A stretch of DNA of 64,000 nt from Thiothrix winogradskyi (GTDB taxonomy: Bacteria > Pseudomonadota > Gammaproteobacteria > Thiotrichales > Thiotrichaceae), in NCBI RefSeq assembly GCF_021650935.1, contig NZ_CP091244.1:124001-188000 (forward strand), in the 5' to 3' direction. A program made the translations under genes and the position numbers. The notes below the pieces were generated by a model that worked only from the letters and a program-made list of their open reading frames with translations, did not search any database and was not told where the DNA came from. Below are positions 59,624 to 64,000 of this stretch, piece by piece. Position 1 is the stretch's first letter; every line of letters starts with the position of its first letter.

Positions 59624-62185
59624 ATGCCTGCACAAACTGCAAACAGCGCGGAAAAAGCCCGCGAAGCAGCCGCCGCACGTCGGCGTGCTGCTGCCCAGCG
59701 CAGTGCCGGTCAGTCACGCCCGGTAGCTGCTGTTAAAGCAGCACCTGTGGCATCCGCCCAACCTGAAACTGTACAAGCTGCCCCTGCGGCAGCTTATGCA
59801 GCCCCGTCTACTCCTGTTGTTGTCAGTAATACCGGTGCAAACAAAGCGCGGGAAGCGGCTGAACGCCGCCGTATCGCCGCCCAACGCAGTGGTGCACAAG
59901 CCCGGCAGCGTTCACGTCCGACAGTAGCCCCCGCACCTGCGGTTGCCGCTTACCCCACCAGCACTGCTTTGGAAGACAATCTAGGCAGTCTGTTTGGCAG
60001 TGAGCCGGTGACAGAAGAGGCGATGGATGCGCTGTGCGAACTGGTCGAAACTGACCCGAACGCTTTGGGCGTGAGTGGCAACAGTGTCCGCGCCATTTGC
60101 CGTAATCGTCGCCAACAACAGGCAACGCAAGGCAAAGCCGCCGCACCACGTCGTCCCGGTAGCCGTCCTGTTGGTCGTAACCCACGCATGGGTGTCGTCC
60201 CGCAAGGGCGCGATGCTGCTCGCCAGCACCGTGTACAAGCGGCACGTGGGCAACGTCCTGATGCACCAGCAGCACCACGCCCCACCGGGCGGATGCGTCC
60301 ACAGCGTGTTCCCCCCAAGGTCGAGATTGACGAGACCCTGTTGGGAAACGCAGTGACCGGTACTCAGGTTAGCCGTATTACTGCTAATACGGTGACTGGG
60401 GGCGAAGCCGGTACTTGCCGCGCAGTGACAGGAACGGAATACTTGGGTACTGACCATTTCGATACCATTTGCGGGACACGTCCTGAACCGAATCCGCCGA
60501 AAGTCGGGTTAACGGTAACGGGTGGCGGTCTGGCAGTTTCGGGTACCGAAGTCGGTCGTTCCAAGAAAGTGACGGGTGATGAAAGTGGTAGTTGCCGTGC
60601 AGTGACGGGTACCGAATACCTAGGGCTTGAGCAATTCTCAGCGTTTTGTGAAAACAAAGGGTTGACGACTCGCGCTCCCAAGGTGGTAGCGGGTACGACG
60701 GCACGCAAGCAGTTAACGGTAACGGGTGTGGATGAAGCACGCCTGCAACCTGTCACCGGCAATGAGTCGGGTGCGGGACGCAGCGTTACGGGTTCGCAAT
60801 ACTCGGATGCCGGTGCTTCACGCCTGACGATCAATGGCCCACAGAAAGTTGCCTTAACGCACACCGTCGCCGGTCGTGAAGTAACAGGCACAGAAGTGGG
60901 ACGTTCGATCAAGGTAACGGGTGATGAATACGGCAGTTGCCGCCCGGTAACGGGTACGGAATACGTGTCCAGCGAGCAATTCCAATCCATTTGCAATACG
61001 CAAGCACCAGCGCGTTCTGCCAAAGTCGGAGAGGACAACAGCCAGAAAGGGCAGCGTATTACGGGTAATCTCGTGAATCGTACTGAAAAAGTCACAGGAA
61101 ACGAGGCAACGGCAGTGGGTAAAGTAACAGGTTCTCAGTACGGCGACAGCCAAGTGCCAAGTCGTGCACCGACCAAAGCCTACCCAATGCAAACCCTTGC
61201 GGGTCGTAGCTTGACCGGAAATGCGGTTGACCATAGCCCAAAGCTTACCGGTGATGATCGTGGCGGCTGCTTGCCTGTCACCGGTACTGAATACTACGGC
61301 AAGGAACATTTTGCCGGGTATTGTGCAAGCGAACCGCCACCAGCACCTGCCAAAGTGCACGTAGGCATGACCCAGCAAGGACAAACCGTCTCCGGCATTT
61401 CGCTGATGACGTCCAAGCATGTCACGGGAAATGAATACGGCGCACAACAACACGTCAGTGGTACACCGTACCTGAGCGTCGTTGAGCAGGCACCACACCA
61501 CCATGCGCATGGTCACGACCACCATCATGACCATCATGACCATGAACACGGCGAAGGTGAACACGGCTTTTGCTGTGATGAGTGCGCGGCTGACCATTTC
61601 GCGAAAGTGAAAGTGGCACAGGCGCGGCGCATGTTGCCACCTCCCCCGGTGATGTGCCACGGCTGTGCAGACAGTGCGGTAGCGGAAATGAAGCAGGTTG
61701 CCCAACAAGCGGCAGCAGGTTTCAGCATCCAGTCACCGGCACGGGCAGCATTGGGACGTGTCACCGGCAATGCTTACGAAGGTGCAGGGCGCATTACCGG
61801 CCCCGGCAATCGTGGCAACCAGACCGTTTCCGGCACACCGGAATTCCGTTACCAGCAGCCAGCAGCAGCCACTGTTGCCAGCGAACCGGTAGCGGTCAGT
61901 GCCGAACCGGCCGCCTCACGAGTGACAGGTGACGGGCGTGACAACCTCCGTATCACCGGTGGTGACTGGGGTCGCAGCCAACGCATGACAGGTACAGAAG
62001 GGGCATGGGCGCAAAACCGTAACCCGACTTTACGTGGATCGCAGCAAGCCATGGCAATGGTGAATGCACACGCCAACAAGTCACTGGAACGTCCCGAAGC
62101 ACCACCTATCGCGAAAGTGACGGGTAGCAGCGGGAACAGTGGCAAGGGTGCGCTGATCACCGTTTCCGGTGGGGCAAGAGGTTAG
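59624..62185 (+). CDS. csoS2: Carboxysome assembly protein CsoS2
   Basis: 853 residues, disordered and repetitive. The N-terminal domain has four Arg-rich RuBisCO-binding repeats, around residues 11-30, 72-92, 152-171 and 194-210. The middle region, about 230-620, has VTGTE/VTGNE-type repeats with paired cysteines. The C-terminal domain, from about 685, ends with the canonical SGKGALITVSGGARG. Between middle and C-terminal parts lies an unusual insertion: 13 histidines within residues 625-647, then Cys650, Cys651, Cys654, Cys678 and Cys681. An in-frame GGGAAAT at 61426 could allow -1 frameshifting that gives a short form. GGGAGGAGG precedes the ATG. Confidence 0.95.
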   Translation: MPAQTANSAEKAREAAAARRRAAAQRSAGQSRPVAAVKAAPVASAQPETVQAAPAAAYAAPSTPVVVSNTGANKAREAAERRRIAAQRSGAQARQRSRPTVAPAPAVAAYPTSTALEDNLGSLFGSEPVTEEAMDALCELVETDPNALGVSGNSVRAICRNRRQQQATQGKAAAPRRPGSRPVGRNPRMGVVPQGRDAARQHRVQAARGQRPDAPAAPRPTGRMRPQRVPPKVEIDETLLGNAVTGTQVSRITANTVTGGEAGTCRAVTGTEYLGTDHFDTICGTRPEPNPPKVGLTVTGGGLAVSGTEVGRSKKVTGDESGSCRAVTGTEYLGLEQFSAFCENKGLTTRAPKVVAGTTARKQLTVTGVDEARLQPVTGNESGAGRSVTGSQYSDAGASRLTINGPQKVALTHTVAGREVTGTEVGRSIKVTGDEYGSCRPVTGTEYVSSEQFQSICNTQAPARSAKVGEDNSQKGQRITGNLVNRTEKVTGNEATAVGKVTGSQYGDSQVPSRAPTKAYPMQTLAGRSLTGNAVDHSPKLTGDDRGGCLPVTGTEYYGKEHFAGYCASEPPPAPAKVHVGMTQQGQTVSGISLMTSKHVTGNEYGAQQHVSGTPYLSVVEQAPHHHAHGHDHHHDHHDHEHGEGEHGFCCDECAADHFAKVKVAQARRMLPPPPVMCHGCADSAVAEMKQVAQQAAAGFSIQSPARAALGRVTGNAYEGAGRITGPGNRGNQTVSGTPEFRYQQPAAATVASEPVAVSAEPAASRVTGDGRDNLRITGGDWGRSQRMTGTEGAWAQNRNPTLRGSQQAMAMVNAHANKSLERPEAPPIAKVTGSSGNSGKGALITVSGGARG
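61426..61432 (+). promoter_or_regulatory. Candidate -1 ribosomal frameshift site in csoS2
   Basis: The heptamer G GGA AAT is in the proper X XXY YYZ phase (codons ACG GGA AAT, residues 601-603). After a -1 slip the next codon is TGA at 61432-61434, so the product would stop after 603 residues, before the His-rich insertion and the C-terminal domain. CsoS2 of Halothiobacillus is made as short and long forms through programmed -1 frameshifting. A small stem (GGTAC/GTACC, 61460-61472) follows, somewhat farther than ideal. Confidence 0.45.
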
Positions 62186-62196
62186 GAGGCTTATAG

Positions 62197-63756
62197 GTGA
62201 ACAGCCGTCAAGCCCAGCAAGCATTGCGTCTGGCAAGCCGAACTCAAGGCAAGCCGCAGACGTTACGCAAGGCAACACGCCAACCAGCTCCGGCTGCCTT
62301 GGCGGTGGAGCCGGGTACACGGTTAACACCTGTGGCAAACGGGGCAGCGGTGAGTTATCACCGCCACCCGTTGGCTAACCAACATGCTAATGCCCGTTTG
62401 GCGCATTGTGAAGAAAGTGTTAAAGGGCGTTTTGATGCCATTGTCCCTGCCCTGCAAGCCATCGCTGGTTTGCATCTGGGGGAAGGTTTCAGCGCACAGA
62501 CACAAGCGATTGCACAAGCCCAACTGGGCTACTGCTTGCCGGAACGCATCCTCAACGATGCGTGGGTCAGTGGAGTGGACATGAAAGCCCTGTATGCGTA
62601 TTGCGCGTTTCAGGCTTTGAAGCTGGCAACCGAACAGTTTGCCAACGATTTACGCCAACAGGTGGAAGCGGTGCAGGATACCCGCAACTTCTTCCTCGAC
62701 TGCGGCTTTCACGCGGTGGACATCAGCCCCTGTGCCGATGGTCGCCTCAAAGGTTTGATGCGCTACATTTTGCGTCTGCCTTTGACTTCGTTTACCCGGC
62801 GCAAGGCGTATGCCGGGGCATTATTCGATGTGGAAACGGACGTGCGCCACTGGATGGCAACCGAGTTACTCCGTTTCCGCGAAGGTGTGCCGACCACCGT
62901 CGATGCAGGGACAAGTTACCTGAAAATCGCGGTGTATCACACCAGTAGCAGTTCCCCCTGCCATGAGGGATGTGCTGCCCACGGGAGTAACGACCATCAA
63001 GCGGTGGCAGCGGCACTGGATCGCCTAAACCAGTTCCGCCAGGCTATTGAGAATTCGTTCTGTTGTGGTGCCAGCACGGATATTTTGTTGATCGGGGTTG
63101 ATACTGACACCGATGCCATCCGGGTACATATCCCTGACGGCGAAGGTGAGCTTTCCCCGCAACGTTTTGTGGATAACAAGGTGCTGTTTCATGCCACGCT
63201 GGGTTTGTCAGCAGATCAAGCAGGTTTGGCAGTACACGAGGCGGTCGAAGCAGCCGTTAACCAGCATGGCTGGGGAACCGGCAAAGGTGCGCCGCACGAC
63301 GGGATGCGACGGCTGGTGACTAACCTGCTGATCAACAACCTGTCACAGATGGATTACGTGATGGATTTGCACAACGGGCAATACGCCGACATCGGGCACG
63401 CCGAACGCTACATCAGCGTTGGGGATGGCTTCGAGGAAGTGCAAATCCGCAATGTGGCGTATTACGCCCACCTGCACACGCTGGAAGAAGGCGTGGCAGA
63501 CATGGATGTCGGCATCAAAATTTTCAAAGGCTTGAACGTGAATCACGGTCTGCCTGTGCCGGTAGCGATTCACTACCGTTACGATGCCGGTGTACCGGGG
63601 TCACGCGAACGCACAGTGGCGAAAGCCATGCGGGTTGCCGCAGCCATCCGCAGCCGTTACGCGGCATTGGTGGAACAGGGTTTGTTGCTGTGCCATTTGT
63701 CAGTGCAGGATACGCCGACAGGTAGCCCGGTCGAAGTCGTGGAGGATGTGGCATGA
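62197..63756 (+). CDS. csoSCA: Carboxysomal carbonic anhydrase CsoSCA (CsoS3)
   Basis: 519 residues from GTG 62197 with TTAGGAGG upstream. The catalytic domain contains the expected zinc ligands Cys169 (FFLDCGFHAVDISPC), His248 (KIAVYHTSSSS) and Cys259 (CHEGC); the 11-residue His-Cys spacing equals that of the Halothiobacillus enzyme. The N-terminal 55 residues are disordered and basic, the part that in Halothiobacillus binds RuBisCO. It dehydrates bicarbonate to CO2 inside the shell. Its stop overlaps the csoS4A start as ATGA. Confidence 0.95.
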   Translation: MNSRQAQQALRLASRTQGKPQTLRKATRQPAPAALAVEPGTRLTPVANGAAVSYHRHPLANQHANARLAHCEESVKGRFDAIVPALQAIAGLHLGEGFSAQTQAIAQAQLGYCLPERILNDAWVSGVDMKALYAYCAFQALKLATEQFANDLRQQVEAVQDTRNFFLDCGFHAVDISPCADGRLKGLMRYILRLPLTSFTRRKAYAGALFDVETDVRHWMATELLRFREGVPTTVDAGTSYLKIAVYHTSSSSPCHEGCAAHGSNDHQAVAAALDRLNQFRQAIENSFCCGASTDILLIGVDTDTDAIRVHIPDGEGELSPQRFVDNKVLFHATLGLSADQAGLAVHEAVEAAVNQHGWGTGKGAPHDGMRRLVTNLLINNLSQMDYVMDLHNGQYADIGHAERYISVGDGFEEVQIRNVAYYAHLHTLEEGVADMDVGIKIFKGLNVNHGLPVPVAIHYRYDAGVPGSRERTVAKAMRVAAAIRSRYAALVEQGLLLCHLSVQDTPTGSPVEVVEDVA

Positions 63757-64000
63757 AGATCATGCGCGTGGAAAAAACGCTGGTATCCACCAACCGCCTT
63801 GCCGAACTGGGGCATAAGGGCTTGTTAGTGGTACAGGAAAAAGTCGGCGGAGCGCGGCAAGTGGCAGTGGATGCCATCGGTTGCGTCCCCGGTGACTGGG
63901 TGATTTGTGTGGGTTCTTCTGCCGCTCGCGAAGCCGCAGGCAGTAAGGAATACCCTTCCGACCTCACCATCGTCGGCATTATCGACCGATGGAATGGCGA
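63753..64000 (+). CDS. csoS4A: Carboxysome vertex protein CsoS4A (3' end outside the window)
   Basis: 82 codons are visible before the window ends. MKIMRVEKTLVSTNRLAELGHKGLLVVQ, VAVDAIGCVPGDWVICVGSSAAREAAG and SDLTIVGIIDRWNG are the conserved parts of pentameric BMV shell proteins that close the twelve vertices of the icosahedral shell. The ATG overlaps the csoSCA stop. Further genes of the operon (csoS4B, csoS1 paralogues) are expected downstream but cannot be seen. Confidence 0.95.
   Translation, partial: MKIMRVEKTLVSTNRLAELGHKGLLVVQEKVGGARQVAVDAIGCVPGDWVICVGSSAAREAAGSKEYPSDLTIVGIIDRWNG

Noticed and set aside
59624..62185. The repeats of csoS2 as a recombination-prone DNA satellite
   Set aside because: The repetition follows the VTG protein motifs with varied codons, as expected for the CsoS2 middle region, not for a DNA-level satellite.
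1..64000. tRNA, rRNA and known riboswitch genes
   Set aside because: Reading the intergenic spaces showed no cloverleaf with a TTCGANNC loop, no rRNA-like segment and no recognisable riboswitch core; short non-coding RNAs cannot be excluded by eye.

Overview
The window looks like the chromosome of a chemolithoautotrophic, probably sulfur-oxidising gammaproteobacterium. A member of the Thiotrichaceae (Thiothrix or a relative) is my best guess. The guess rests on gene content: form IA carboxysomal and form II RuBisCO together, CbbQ/CbbO activases, three CbbR regulators, and several inorganic-carbon uptake systems. No 16S rRNA or other marker is present, so the genus is inference. I found no tRNA, rRNA or CRISPR array, and no gene-free stretch longer than about 300 bases.

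Layout. (1) 1-8.7 kb, accessory and housekeeping: a type IV AbiEi/AbiEii toxin-antitoxin pair (5' end cut off by the window), HipBA, a DUF4143 AAA ATPase with three 23-bp-spaced repeats at its promoter, a hemerythrin-like protein, a DOMON-like protein, an AlbA_2 ATP-binding protein, NamZ (DUF1343) and a lytic transglycosylase. (2) 8.8-13.7 kb: glutathione reductase with a peroxiredoxin-glutaredoxin hybrid, then a large hybrid histidine kinase. (3) 13.8-21.9 kb, minus strand: an eight-gene Mrp/NDH-like ion-transport cluster headed by a protein that resembles the LCIB family of beta-type carbonic anhydrases. (4) 22-25.2 kb: small genes, VapBC-like and UPF0175 proteins, an AT-rich trypsin-like protease, and a small gene broken by a perfect 74-bp tandem duplication. 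(5) 25.2-32 kb: cbbM-cbbQ-cbbO (minus) with REP-like repeats between genes, divergent from cbbR1, followed by cbbR2. (6) 32.2-46.2 kb: a seven-gene operon with two complete DabA-DabB pairs and three further NuoM-like subunits. (7) 46.2-52.2 kb: small genes, a lone XisI, a CsoS1D-like shell protein, cbbR3, sbtA-sbtB, a second cbbQ, tsaC and an acidic lipoprotein. (8) 52.3-54.9 kb: dgkA, a PAP2 phosphatase and a frameshifted IS3-family element. (9) 55-64 kb: a P-type cation ATPase, then the alpha-carboxysome operon cbbL-cbbS-csoS2-csoSCA-csoS4A, which runs off the window.

How the genes work together. From about 13.8 kb to the end, most of the window serves CO2 fixation. Bicarbonate would enter through SbtA and the two Dab complexes. 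It would be dehydrated by CsoSCA inside the carboxysome and fixed by CbbLS, while CbbM would serve at high CO2. CbbQ/CbbO remodel inhibited RuBisCO. Three CbbR genes lie next to three different targets. The sbtA and cbbL promoters share a 16-bp motif at exactly the same distance from the -10 box.

The most interesting candidate for an undescribed system is the LCIB-like protein with the Mrp-type complex. By analogy with DabA/DabB and CupA/NDH-1, it could be a third design for energy-coupled CO2 hydration. Other notable signals are a His/Cys-rich insertion in CsoS2, a GGGAAAT slippery heptamer in CsoS2 followed immediately by a -1-frame TGA, and the 74-bp duplication. All assignments come from reading the sequence and from memory of the families; no database search was run.
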